This document shows, in pieces, positions 21,301 through 31,435 of a DNA stretch of 64,000 bases; position 1 is the first letter of the stretch, and the number at the start of each line of letters is the position of its first letter. Position numbers and translations under genes: made by a program. Source of the stretch: Phytophthora quininea (lineage: Eukaryota; Oomycota; Peronosporomycetes; Peronosporales; Peronosporaceae); contig JAAVTG010000043.1 of the NCBI GenBank assembly GCA_011947345.1, forward strand, positions 1,054,001 to 1,118,000. Direction: 5' to 3'. The notes under the pieces were generated by a model. It saw only the letters and a program-made list of their open reading frames with translations. It searched no databases and was not told the origin of the DNA.

Positions 21301-23199
21301 GATGTTCGAGACCCATGGAGAGTTAGACAACTCAATCCATCCTTTGCGTAAGTTTTCCTGTACGAACTCTTCGAGGGCATCTTGCTCCATTTTTGACAAG
21401 CGAAACGGTGCTCTTGAGCTTGGCTTAGCTCCTTCTTTCATGGTCAACTCGAAGTTTACTTCTCGAGATGGAGGCAATGTATCCGGTAACTTATCCGGGA
21501 ACACATCTGCAAATTCTTCCGTAACCACCTTACGGATGGGTTCAGGAATTGAATCTATGTCAGCTACCAGCTTGACCTTGACACGAAAGACTTGTTCATA
21601 GTCTCCGTCCTTAATGTTCTGATTGAACTGAGGGCCATCCACATCCGTGAAGTGAAACTGCTCGGGTACTTCTAGCTCTTCCGTTTGCCAGTTCACTTGC
21701 GGATTGTACTTCTGGAACCATGGTTTACCAAAGATCACATCGTGTGAGTCTGGTAGTTTCCATTCCACAAACTCCATTGAAGGAAAGAAGTATCCATCCA
21801 TAGACACTGGAGCTTGAACATGTTTGACATCCTGCTTAGGAGTCATCGTTCCATCAAAGCGTGTTGCTTGCAGTTTCCGCAAAGCCAATATGGTAGTTGC
21901 TATACCGGGCTTGATCATGTTCTTACTTGCTCCCGTGTCCAATAAGATTCGGACATCTTTGCCGTTGATTCTGCCTCTTCGAATGAAAAGACTGGAAGTC
22001 GAACTAGACTTTACTGCATTAACCCGCAGGTTTTCGGACGTACTTGTTGGTTGCGATCCTTGCAATACCAACTCTTTCTCTTCTGAGTGCGATTCGCGCA
22101 CTTCAGGTGCTTCCACTGGTTGCGATTCGCGCACACCAGGTGCTTCCTCTGGTTGCAGTACTTGCATACCAGGTGCTTCCGTCATAGCAGTTGTCTCGAC
22201 TTCGCTAACGGTCGACAAGATCGATTCCTGTAGCATATCCATTTGCTCTTGGATGTCGGCTACGTTCATGGTTATATTCTCTAGGACAACAGTTTCCGAG
22301 TTGTCATCACTGTGGTTCACCATGTTCATCCGAGCCTGCCCGCGACGATGCGTCTGGTTAAAACGGTTGTATCTCGGCGGGTTTCTTCTGGCTCTCTGCT
22401 GCGATCGAATAGGACAGTGGTTTGCCCTATGAGCAGCGCTTCCACACCTGAAACATAGGTTCCGGCGTATGCACTCTTCTCGCGAAGGTACATGCACATT
22501 GTCGATCTCCATCGGCTCAGCTCCATCGTTGTTTTCATCGTTTGAACGCTTACGGTCATAGGAACGGTACTTGGATCCGTCCGAACGTTTATGACGAGGA
22601 TGAGACCGATCGTAGTCCAACGCTGTAGTGACAGCTTTTGCTAGCGTCTCGCAGCGTTTGTACTGAACTTCTTCGCGTATACTGGATGATAGACCACGTA
22701 GGAAGTAACTAATTTTGTCGAGTTCTTCCATCTTTTTAACCTGTGTTACTAGGTCGCGGAACTTGCTGACATACTCAGGCAAGTCTTTGCACTGTTTCTC
22801 CTTTAGGTCGTTCATCTGCTCACGCAGGCGTTCTTGCATGTCCTCGGGTACGAACTCAGCTTCCAACCTCTTGAAGAAGTCGTCAACACTTAAGAATGTG
22901 CCCTTTTCAGCCATGTACCAGTGTGCGGCACCAAGCTTTAACGTTCCAGCGATGATTGCCAAGATTCTCTCCTTTATGTCGGTGTTTTTGTACGAAATAG
23001 CCTTTGCCTGGAAGTATTGATCGATATTCTGCTTGTACAGTTCAAATGACTCATCCAGAGTGCCTTTGTACGTGGGCAGCTTCATGCCTTCGAGTTTAAG
23101 CTCCGAGATTTGTTTCATCTCAGTGAACTGCTTAATAAGCTCGTTCTGCTTCTCTATCGAGGCGAGCATCGTCTGCATTAACTGTGCAGGGTCTGCCAT
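18186..23199 (-). CDS. Gag-Pol polyprotein of element 2
   Basis: ATG 23199. Residues about 1-245 are Gag; the CCHC knuckle CFRCGSAAHRANHC is at 249-262. Then aspartic protease LLDTGASKNM, reverse transcriptase with VVYLDDICIFS, RNase H with TTDASGYCMGG, integrase zinc finger (H-x-H of TEFHDGNTSAHPG, CETCARW), the DDE core (MDFITGLP, ISDRDSKF, QADGQTERQN), and a C-terminal chromodomain (FLVEKLLKNR, WLVQWHGIPEHEATWE). Known: chromodomains of chromoviruses steer integration to modified histones. The frame changes at about 20893 (TTTT run) and about 19890, each repaired by one base, so a single 1,650-1,680-residue polyprotein is likely. The frame runs into the 3' LTR and stops at 18186. Confidence 0.9.
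18265..18319. repeat. Perfect 19-bp inverted repeat (hairpin) in LTR of element 2
   Basis: Arms 18265-18283 (GCGTGCAGGTCAGCACGCC) and 18301-18319 are perfect reverse complements with a 17-base loop. The same hairpin lies at 24453-24507 in the other LTR. A smaller inverted repeat GGCACTC/GAGTGCC lies just beside it (about 18180-18200). Confidence 0.85.
18333..18343 (-). other. Polypurine tract of element 2
   Basis: Reverse strand reads AGCAGGGGAGA directly before the 3' LTR (TGTCAGG...). This is the expected position for the plus-strand DNA primer. Confidence 0.7.
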
Positions 23200-23255
23200 A
23201 CTTGATACTTGTAGAATCGATCAACTTCGAAAGGTACGTGGAGTAAAGTGATGGA

Positions 23256-23723
23256 TTACGACAGAAACCTGTTACAAGGAATAGCTATGCTAACCCTAAG
23301 GTTTCGAGGTGGTCTTAGCCTTTTTGACTTAGCTGGAGAGCTCTCGGCGTCCTTGTGATGACGCTTGTGCTGCTTTCGGGTCGGATCTCCGCGCTTCGTG
23401 TACGGGTGCTCGTCCGGTTCGATTTCTCGAAGCACGCGCTGAATTCCCAGCGAGACGAGACGGTTCGCGCGAAACAGCTGTGCCTGAGTGTTGACTAACA
23501 GCTCAGCAATACGACGCTTTTCGGAGGAACGCTCACTTTCGTGCGTTTTTACGTGCTTGAGCAGAGCCTTCAGAATCCGGTCCGATTTGGCGATCGACTT
23601 GTAGAGGTCCTTGCGTGCCTTGTCTGCGAGGAACGGATCGTCCACCGAAAGACGTAGAAACGAGCCGACAAGCTTCGGGTCCTTGTCACTAGCGTGGACA
23701 ACGGATGGCTTAGCTCGTGTCAT
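23256..23723 (-). CDS. Extra ORF upstream of gag in element 2
   Basis: ATG 23723 to stop 23256, 155 aa, unbroken, 56 bp upstream of the gag start. Helical N-terminal two thirds (DKARKDLYKSIAKSDRILKA, RRIAELLVNTQAQLFRANRL), then a very basic tail (RKQHKRHHKD, SKRLRPPRN) that could bind RNA or act as a nuclear signal. No family recognised. Simple chromoviruses have only gag and pol, so an intact ORF here is notable. It could be a leader ORF, an accessory Gag-like protein or captured host sequence. Confidence 0.55.
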   Translation of the reverse strand: MTRAKPSVVHASDKDPKLVGSFLRLSVDDPFLADKARKDLYKSIAKSDRILKALLKHVKTHESERSSEKRRIAELLVNTQAQLFRANRLVSLGIQRVLREIEPDEHPYTKRGDPTRKQHKRHHKDAESSPAKSKRLRPPRNLRVSIAIPCNRFLS

Positions 23724-24103
23724 AACCTAGCCCAATTGGGCCAAAACAACGAGACTTTTAGAGGTTGCTGGGCAAGTAAACCAAGAGCGCGCCTGACTTA
23801 CCGGTTAGCCTAAGAATTATGTCCAAAATCGAACACTTAGGGTAAATAACGGGGCAGGTGTTGAAGAACGGTAATTACACTTATAGCCTAGCACAAATAG
23901 CCGTGGCGGAGCACTGTAGAGTACCACAAAGCCCACCAGCCAGATTTGCTTCAATCAGCGTGCGACGACCAGAAACCAAAATTACGGTTCTAGCCACGCG
24001 GATGGGGGCAGTTACCCAATCAGGGAGCAATACTTCAGCCCTCACACCCAAAACTCCTGTAGATTTGCGGCGGACAGCGACGACCGAGATGGACAGCGAC
24101 GAC

Positions 24104-24121
24104 CACTCCCCCGTGCTACCA
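24104..24121 (-). other. Primer binding site of element 2
   Basis: On the reverse strand, two bases inside the 5' LTR, the sequence TGGTAGCACGGGGGAGTG starts with the TGG expected to pair with a tRNA 3' CCA end. The tRNA identity was not determined. Confidence 0.6.
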
Positions 24122-24123
24122 GA

Positions 24124-24520
24124 TGTCGGGACGCGGCGGCGGTGGCGGTGGTGAGGTAAGCGTTGGTTTGGATACTGTGGAGGGACGACGCAAATTGGAA
24201 ACTGAACTATGTTTGTGATGTTCTCTTTGCTAGCTACGACATGCATGCCATGGAGGCGCTTCTTGGGCTTCTCCATGGTGGGTAAGTTTCTTTTCTTTGT
24301 CTATACTAAACCTAAATATAAAACGTTTCCTTTTCCTTTGTTTTCCTAAGAGTTGCCGATGAGTGCTCGGCACTCAAGTGGCGAGTGCCTGCCGTGCGCT
24401 CCTGGCCTCACAAGGCAGGCTGGCGCACGGCGGCCGTGGCACTTGGCCGCTGGCGTGCAGGTCAGCACGCCAGGAAGAAGTTGGCCCGGGCGTGCTGACC
24501 TGCACGCACCCGGCCTGACA
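24124..24520 (-). repeat. 5' LTR of element 2 (in element orientation)
   Basis: 397 bp, the near-identical partner of 17939-18332, flanked on the right by the CAATC duplication. The hairpin arms are at 24453-24471 and 24489-24507. Confidence 0.93.
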
Positions 24521-24525
24521 CAATC

Positions 24526-27500
24526 AGTGCGTGCATCGAGCAAAGCACATTGGTGAGGATCTGTGATTTTGAGCTTTTCAAGGCAGAGAAGGACATCACA
24601 GAGGATGAGTGGAAGAACTATTTTCTGTCGGCTCGCAATCCAGACAACACGGCGTATAAGACGCTGGAAAAGGAAGTGAGGACGCTTTGCATCAACACCG
24701 AGTTGCAAGATGCGGAATCACGATTGTCTCGACTCATGGCGGAGTTTTACGAGATACTGGACAGCCTCAACATGGAGGATGTCGTCCACACCGAGCCAAA
24801 GAAGGTGGTTGGATATCTCGTCGACGCTTTGAGACCGCCAGCGTTTAAAGCAGCCGTGAAAGACCAGCTGGGTAAACAGTGTCACAAGACAATCAAATCG
24901 AACGTTGCGGTGTTTTTGAAGTGGCTTCGTGGTGAATTGGATGATTTCATGAGATTCGAGGCCCATATTTCAGCTTACCCGCATACCAAGGGTGGCGGTA
25001 AACCTGCGGCATTGCCCAAAAGGGATTTGGTGGAGCACCTAGTACAACTAAGCCGCGACCGACAACCGATGATCACTCGGACAAGACCACTAAGAAGCCG
25101 AAACCAAAATCAACTGGTGATCGACCGCCAAAGAAATGCTTCAAGTGCGGTGATCCGACACACGGTGTGTTTCAGTGCCCCAACGTTGCAAGTCCCACAG
25201 AAGCTAAGGAGATTTATGAGGCAACTACGGGGAAAAAGGTGATAAAACCTGTTTTGGCGGTGGCACCAGTCGACTCAAAGAGAGCGGCGTCGGCATCGCC
25301 TCTCCCTTGCATGGTCATGGACATGGTGAATACCGAGATTACTCCAGACAGCGCAGCAGAAGTATCTCTTGTGACAACAAAATTGCTGAAGCAATTATCT
25401 GCAAAAGGATTGTGGATTAACCAGCAGGAAACCACTGAAGGATCCGCTATTGAGGGAGTTGGAGACAGCCCGGTACCCGTGAAGGGCAAAGTTAAGCTCG
25501 ATTTGCGGTTTTCGACTCCAGGAGGGCCACTAATACTCCGAAACGTGATTTTTGGGTGACGGAAGGAAATCTACCGATTGGTGTAGGAGATTTACTACTG
25601 TCAAAGTGGATTATGGGTCGTTTGGGGTATAGTCCTAAAAACTACTAGCGGCGGCACAACAAGTAAGTGCGTGGGATATGGGCGACGTGGATGACAGCCC
25701 AAGCGAGGGAGTTGCCAGCGTTCTAGCCTTTTCTGATGGAAAAGAACAACCACCGCAAACCGACGAGGAAATGGCATTGCGGGAAGATGAAGAGCGAGCA
25801 TGCTTCCCTGTTTTTGATGTGGATCGCGATAAGGAACAGGAAGAAATTAAAGCCATTCTTCTCAAGAAGATTGACGAAGCACGACAACTTGGAGCTACTC
25901 CTGAGTTTCTGAAAAGCTGGAAAGCATTTTAATGCAGTTCACTGATGTCTTTCGGATTGTTATCGGCCGTGATTCACTGGTGGATATGCCTCCAATGGAG
26001 GTGACCTTGAAACCTGGCGCAACGCCAGTGAAGTGTAAAGCACGCAGGTATTCTCCGGTGCACCGTGCATTTCTAAAGAAGCATATCGACGCGCTTATTA
26101 CGGCTGGTCTGTGCTACAGGAACCCGAAGAGCCGATGGAGTTCACCCCATATGTCGTAAACAAGCAAGAAATAGCAGATCATCGTATGACAGTGGATGTT
26201 CGAGGTGCCAATGCTTGCGTCGAGCAAATTGTCTGGCCCATGCCAATTCTGGAAGCTGCTTTCGAGCAATTACGTGGATCATCACGATATTTTGCGTTGG
26301 ATTTCTTTAAAGGTTTCTGGCAGTTTACAATGGCAACTGCGTGTCAGGAAATTTACTCGATCTTAACGGAGGAAGGGGTCATCACACCAACTCGTGTGCT
26401 CATGGGGGCACAAATAGCGTTGCCTATGTACAATCCACAGTTCAGCAAATGTTCGATGAACTCTTTAACAACGGATTAATGATTTGGATTGATGACTTAC
26501 TGGGGTATGATGACAGCGACAACAAATTACTCCGTTTGCTGAAAAAGTTCTCAGTATCTGTTTGGACAAAGGGCTCCAACTGAATCCTAAGAGTGCAGCT
26601 TTTACTTGCGAGAAGCTTTATGGTGCGGACGCGTTGTATCCGGTGAAGATGTTAAACACGATCCAGCGAGAATTGACGCACTTGTGAACCTCCCTCCACC
26701 AACAACGGGTCAGGAATTACAGCAGTTTGTCTGTGCACTAAACTGGATGCGCTCTTCGCTGCCAGCGTTTAACAAGCTGATCGACCCGCTGGTGAAAGTC
26801 ATGGAAAGAGTGTATGAGCGTGCTGGAAGTCGCAAGAAAACCCGGGTACGAGCCGTCAAACTATCCGATGTGGGGTGGGGCGACGATGAAATCGCCGGTT
26901 TGAATCGATGCAAAGAAGCACTTCAAAGTGCGTTACTGTTGGCCCATCCAGACCCGAACAAACGTGTTTCGGTGTACACGGATGCTAGTGATGAACACTG
27001 GGGGCAGTAATTACACAAATTTCACGTGATCAAGCCAATCGGCCGCTAAGTGAACAAGAACATGAGCCTCTGATTATGCTAAGTGGATCTTTTCGGGTGC
27101 AGCACAGCGCTGGGCCATTGTGGAAAAAGAGGCCTACGCAATTGTGGAGACCTGCAGGCGAGCTGATTACCTGCTGTACCGAGAGGATGGTTTCGATCTG
27201 TTTACAGACCATCGCAACTTACGCTACATTTTCGATCCACAGAGTGTAGTGAGTACAGTGCCCAAATATACAGCCGATAAGCTGCATCGGTGGGCTACTA
27301 TCTTGATGGCATACAACTACAGAATTCACGACATCACAGGGGAAGAGAATGTATGGGCTGATCTTTGTCAAGATGGGGATCAACTTTAAAGAGTACCTGT
27401 GCGATTCGACTGGTTTCGATACCTCTATCACCACAACTAGATGAACAGTTTGAATGGCCTACGGTAGCGGAATTTGTGGCGGTGCAGAGTTCGGCACAAC

Positions 27501-28940
27501 CACCTCCAGGATTCGACCGATCGGACTCGGACGCACTGTGGAGGAGCCCCGAAGGAAAAATCTGGATTCCCGATGATGCTGTTGACATGCAAATTCGAAC
27601 GTGCATCGTGGGGCATTTTGGCGTTGCTGGACATCGAGGCAGTGAAGTAACCACGAAACAGATCAGTGAACACTATGTGCGGAAAGATATGAAGCAGGAC
27701 ATCGAGCATTTTGTACAGCGGTGCCTGCATTGCGCCAGTACGTTGGGTGGCCCACCTCAGCAGCGTTTGCTAGGTGAGGCAATGCACGCTAAACACCCTA
27801 ACGAACTTATTCACTGGGACTTTTTGTACATGGGGAAAGTGACACAGGTGACACTTACGTTCTAGTCATCAAGGACGATGCATCGAAATTCGTGTGGCTT
27901 GTTCCGTGCAAGGCTGCAGATGCGGACGCTACTTTCTCTACACTGATGGACTGGTTTTCATCGTTTGGGGTCTGCCGAACCTGGGTTTCAGATCAAGGTT
28001 TACACTTTAAGAACAAGACGATTGAAGCCTTACAGCATGCCTTGGGAGCCCACCATCATTTCACCACCGCCAGGTGCCCATGGGCGAATGGCACGGTGGA
28101 GGTGGTGATGCGCGAAACCTTGCGCTGTTGTCGAGCACTTTTGTCGGAATGGAGATTGCAGACAAAAGAATGGCCGCGGGTCATAGAAATCGTGCAAATG
28201 GTGTTAAATAACACACCCTCACCAGCTCTCGGCGGCGTGGCGCCGATAACAGCAATGACAGGCCTCAAAGCAATGAGTCCGGCTGATCATCTCGCTGTTC
28301 CAGGACACATCAAAACTACGACCTTGAGCGAACTACAAGCAGCACAGCGCTCGCACGTCGATCGACTCCAGAAGGCTCTAACAGAGATGCATAAGAGTAC
28401 GAGCAAGGCCAACGCGGCCACCAGAGCTGCTGGGCGCAAAGCCCACAGCAAGAAGAAGAGTGTAGCCATGATTCAATTCGAGGTCGGAGATTTCGTCCTC
28501 TACGCGGATGTTTGGCAGCATACACGCAGTAAACTGCGCGTTAAGTGGTGTGGTCCGGCCCAGGTAGTGGCGACCGTGTCAAATTGGATTTTGAAATCCA
28601 AAACCTTATCACAGGACAACGAAAAGAAGCACACGCAAGTCGACTCAAGTTCTATGCAGACTCGACTTTAAACGTGACAGAAGACCTCTTGCTGCATATT
28701 GCCCACAACAGCGAAGGGCATGTAGTGGATTCGTTGCTCGAAGTGCGATACAACACCAAAGAGAAACGGCACGAAATCAAGGTGCATTGGCGCGGCCTCG
28801 ACAACATTGAAGATTCGTGGGAGCCGGCAGATGCACTGTTGGAAGATGTTCCAACCGCAGTGAAAGCTTTCGTCCGCGATCACGACACCAAGACTACTGT
28901 CAAGGCGATGCGCAAGGCGCTAAATATCAAGGTTGTCTAG
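24526..28940 (+). CDS. Gag 3' part and Pol of element 1
   Basis: Gag core from about 24550 (FELFKAEKDITEDEWKNYF), CCHC knuckle CFKCGDPTHGVFQC near 25138. A degenerate protease-like block (ITPDSAAEVSLV) follows, then reverse transcriptase (RMTVDVRGANACVEQIVWPM, FALDFFKGFWQF, MIWIDDLLGYDD), RNase H (VYTDASDEHWG), integrase zinc finger (GHFGVAGHRG, RCLHCAST), and an integrase core with WVSDQGLHFKN and RCPWANGTVE. A chromodomain ends the product (VHWRGLDNIEDSWEPADALL). Stop at 28938-28940. There are about eight frame changes, several at homopolymers (GGGG, CCCC). The copy may be truly inactive, because it carries more breaks than element 2. Confidence 0.82.
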
Positions 28941-29010
28941 CAGACGAGCAAGACACGGGAACCAGCAGCGCACCAGGACGCTGCATGCATATCAAACGCG
29001 AGGAAAGTCT

Positions 29011-29022
29011 TTGGAGGGGAAG
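29011..29022 (+). other. Polypurine tract of element 1
   Basis: Purine-rich TTGGAGGGGAAG directly precedes the 3' LTR start TGTTG at 29023. Confidence 0.7.
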
Positions 29023-29287
29023 TGTTGTCGCCGTGGCAACACTGTGAGGTTGTAGATGGGATCAAGCCCAGCAACAACTTCACTGCAGAGGAAACGAAAA
29101 ACAAGCACAGACGGTTAGACCCGCAGACGGTTGCTGCAAACACAAACGGTTGTGGCAACTACGGAAATGCACTAACCGTCCACAAAGCCTCCAGGACATG
29201 CATATCGAAGAAGAGCAGCTAGTGCAGGAGCTAAGGAACTGCTCAATACATTATCACTTCTACATTTTCCATTTGGGAGCCATAACA
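29023..29287 (+). repeat. 3' LTR of element 1
   Basis: 265 bp; partner of 16967-17231. Followed by the ATGTG duplication at 29288-29292. Confidence 0.95.
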
Positions 29288-29937
29288 ATGTGGAACAAAG
29301 ACGGTCGAGTTCATTCCTGACACGAGAGACTGTTGACAAGCTCATGCAGATAAAATCTGCCGTTCGACGCACTGAGTCTGGGGCGGCTTTGATATCGAAC
29401 AACATTACTACAAGAGCTCCCCAGATCACGATCCAACTAGCGCCCGGAAGCGTTGGACTGCCAACGAAGTACTCGATCTCGTACGTGCGTGGGGTCGAGC
29501 CATGAAGGAGTTCCAAATCCCAGTGCGCTCGTTCATGAAGATGAAGTTCGACAACTCGGTCAAGCTCTATACTCCTTCGGATCGGTCAACCATGGGCTCT
29601 TGGAGGAAGATGAGGAGTATCGTGGGCTCGTACCAATTCATCCGAGCTTTCAACAATCAGCACGGTCCGTCGGAAGGGTTCAACTTGTCCGACGCTGCAC
29701 ACAAAGCTCGGACCGTGTGGGAGAAGCTTCCACCGTATTTCGAGGACATTGGCAAATACGTTTTCAACGAAGTCCATTCAGTCGATCGATACGTGACGAA
29801 TTCTTCAACGTCTACCACCCGAAACACTCAGCGCAGCCAAAGTGTTAAAAAAATATCGACGAGCTCGTTTTCCTGTCGAGAAACCGAGTACACTACAAGA
29901 GAAGGATGAAGACAAGTCGTCGAGCGCGATCGCTCAG
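29288..29937 (+). pseudogene. SANT array gene C, middle part, 3' fragment (inverted)
   Basis: Continues from 16966 in frame: SSFLTRETVDKLMQIKSAVR, then (one frame change near 29455) SANT repeat 2 beginning RWTANEVLDLVRAWGRAMKE, KMRSIVGSYQFIRAFNNQ to GFNLSDAAH. Then DIGKYVFNEVHSVDR and a Ser/Thr-rich linker (STSTTRNTQRSQS, EKDEDKSSSAIAQL). It has no coiled coil; just to the right the coding strand flips back to minus. Fits as the internal portion of one gene with the two flanking minus-strand pieces. Confidence 0.68.
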
Positions 29938-29941
29938 CTCC

Positions 29942-30123
29942 AATGGCTCTAGCCGAACGAGTTATACCGGTTTGATGTAGAAGTCGGATAGCAAGCTTTG
30001 TATCGAGCCCGCCGGAGCCATTCCCCTGCCGTTGCGATGAGTACCAGGACCCATTTCCAGCTCATGCCATGCTTCGACCAGCAACGTAACGTTTGACTCG
30101 GTCCAATCGTTCGGACTGGCCAT
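29942..30123 (-). pseudogene. SANT array gene C, N-terminal part (right of inversion)
   Basis: ATG 30123: MASPNDWTESNVTLLVEAWH, the first helix of SANT repeat 1, through SIQSLLSDFYIKP and, after one added base, ITRSARAIG. Then the frame leaves the family pattern at the proposed inversion breakpoint. Start codon position directly before the first Trp is the same as in genes A and D. Confidence 0.68.
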
Positions 30124-30257
30124 CTTGAGCAGGTTTGTTCTCCCGGTGCGAGTTTCACGATGAGAAAGGGATCCTTGGGACGGTGAGCTAGTGCATGTCG
30201 CCCATGACAACTCGAAAGCGTTTATTATGCGCCGAGCTCAATCACTACCCTCGTCGC

Positions 30258-31271
30258 TCAGCTCTGCGAGTCAAAGCGCTGACCAAGAATCGCGCGGTTG
30301 GCGGATTCCTCGCCCTTGCGGTTCTCTTCAAACTGGTCGAACCGATCCTTCACTTGTTTCTCCTGCACGTTGAGCACCCTCGAGATGAACGCAGCGTCAC
30401 CACCACTATCGTCAAGTTCATCGAATTGGTCGGCGATGACCGACTTCAACGTGTCGGTACTGCGGCGGATTTCGCTCACGATATCCGCGCGCAGCTTGCG
30501 GAAGGCTTGGTGGACCTGCTTGTTCTGCAGCTCCATCATGCTCTCCAGCAGAATGTTGCAGTCGCGGTGTTTAAAGTTTCGGCGTCGTTTCTTCGCCTTC
30601 TTCTTCTTTCCTGCGGCGGCGATGGGCGTTGGTGTCGACACAGCTCGAACGTCGTGGGGACTTCTACCAAAGACCTCTTGCTCCTGCACCGTCACAGCGT
30701 CTTCAAATTCCACCTCCATGTTGCCTGGCTCCGTGCTCGTCGTCTCGAACGACGACTGTGGCGAGTAATTTTCCACAGAGTTTGCTGCAGCATTAAGCTG
30801 ACGCGGTTGCAGCGGTGTTGAGGTTGTGGTGGTGTTAGTTTGCGTTGGACGACTACCGTAGTCGACGACACCTTCACCGATCCACTTCTTCGCTCTCTCC
30901 ATCCGCATGAGTCTCTCGAATGTCTCTTGACTGAGAGCGGAGATCAAGCCGCGAGAGGTATATGGTACCTCAATGCGGTGCTGCTCGCGTTCATCCTCGT
31001 CCAGTACGTACCAGGAACGACCGCCTTCTTGTTTGCGCTCGCTATCAAAGTGATGGACGAATTGGGCGAAGCTCCGCAGCGCGTACTTCATATGGTTGAG
31101 CCCCGCGGCCGTCCGGGGCAGCGTCGACCGCTGCAGGAACAAGTCATGGAGTTTCTTGCGAAGACTCACTTCCCCACGGTCGTTGCGACCGGAAGGATGG
31201 CTGGCATCGATCTCACTCCACGCCTGAATGAGGATGTTGATTTCGGTCTCAGTCCACGCCGACGACGCCAT
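30258..31271 (-). CDS. SANT/Myb-like array gene D (single-repeat form)
   Basis: Complete and unbroken: ATG 31271 to stop 30258, 337 aa. One SANT/Myb-like repeat (WTETEINILIQAWSEID to GGRSWYVLDEDE), the shared LSQETFERLMRME block, a Thr/Ser/Gln-rich linker, a basic patch (GKKKKAKKRRRNFKHRD, probable nuclear signal), and a long amphipathic coiled coil. The latter has MMELQNKQVHQAFRKL and FISRVLNVQEKQVKDRFDQF, the same signature as gene C. The second SANT repeat is missing relative to A, B, C, E and F. Inference: a nuclear, oligomeric DNA-binding protein. An open frame continues upstream to GTG 31373 without a Met. Confidence 0.8.
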   Translation of the reverse strand: MASSAWTETEINILIQAWSEIDASHPSGRNDRGEVSLRKKLHDLFLQRSTLPRTAAGLNHMKYALRSFAQFVHHFDSERKQEGGRSWYVLDEDEREQHRIEVPYTSRGLISALSQETFERLMRMERAKKWIGEGVVDYGSRPTQTNTTTTSTPLQPRQLNAAANSVENYSPQSSFETTSTEPGNMEVEFEDAVTVQEQEVFGRSPHDVRAVSTPTPIAAAGKKKKAKKRRRNFKHRDCNILLESMMELQNKQVHQAFRKLRADIVSEIRRSTDTLKSVIADQFDELDDSGGDAAFISRVLNVQEKQVKDRFDQFEENRKGEESANRAILGQRFDSQS

Positions 31272-31435
31272 TCCGCTCGATTTCCTTGACACCTTTTGAC
31301 CTTCTTCGCCACTGACAACGGACACATCAGTTTTTGGTACGCTCTGATAGATATTGACTACGAAAGTCGTCACGTCCCGCGAGACTTCAACGCGTTAATG
31401 GCATATTAAATGAGGAAGGCATGCAACGACGACCC

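Larger units (their letters stand above)
17939..24520 (-). mobile_element. Ty3/gypsy chromovirus-type LTR retrotransposon 2, nested in element 1
   Basis: Nearly identical LTRs at 17939-18332 (394 bp) and 24124-24520 (397 bp) start TGTCGGG and end GACA on the plus strand. The perfect target duplication is CAATC (17934-17938 and 24521-24525). Internal order on minus: primer-binding-like TGGTAGCACGG two bases inside the 5' LTR, an extra ORF, a Gag-Pol polyprotein, and a purine tract AGCAGGGGAGA before the 3' LTR. 6.58 kb, structurally complete and only lightly broken, hence a young copy that jumped after element 1 was in place. Confidence 0.95.
16967..29287 (+). mobile_element. Ty3/gypsy chromovirus-type LTR retrotransposon 1 (host of nested element)
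   Basis: Bounded by 265-bp LTRs (16967-17231 and 29023-29287) that start TGTTG and end ACA, differing at only four of 265 positions. It is flanked by a perfect 5-bp target duplication ATGTG (16962-16966 and 29288-29292). A purine-rich tract (GGAGGGGAAG) abuts the 3' LTR. Gag, protease-like, reverse transcriptase, RNase H, integrase and chromodomain are read on plus. Without the nested element it is about 5.7 kb. Four LTR differences indicate a fairly recent insertion. It landed inside coding sequence of array gene C. A primer binding site next to the 5' LTR is not obvious (TGGATAGCTACCAG at 17246-17259 is a weak candidate). Confidence 0.93.

Noticed and set aside
16401..30123. Two independent partial SANT genes on opposite strands instead of one inverted gene
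   Set aside because: The pieces are complementary, not overlapping, in domain content, and both junctions restore the frame when the segment is flipped; two unrelated partials would not be expected to fit this way.
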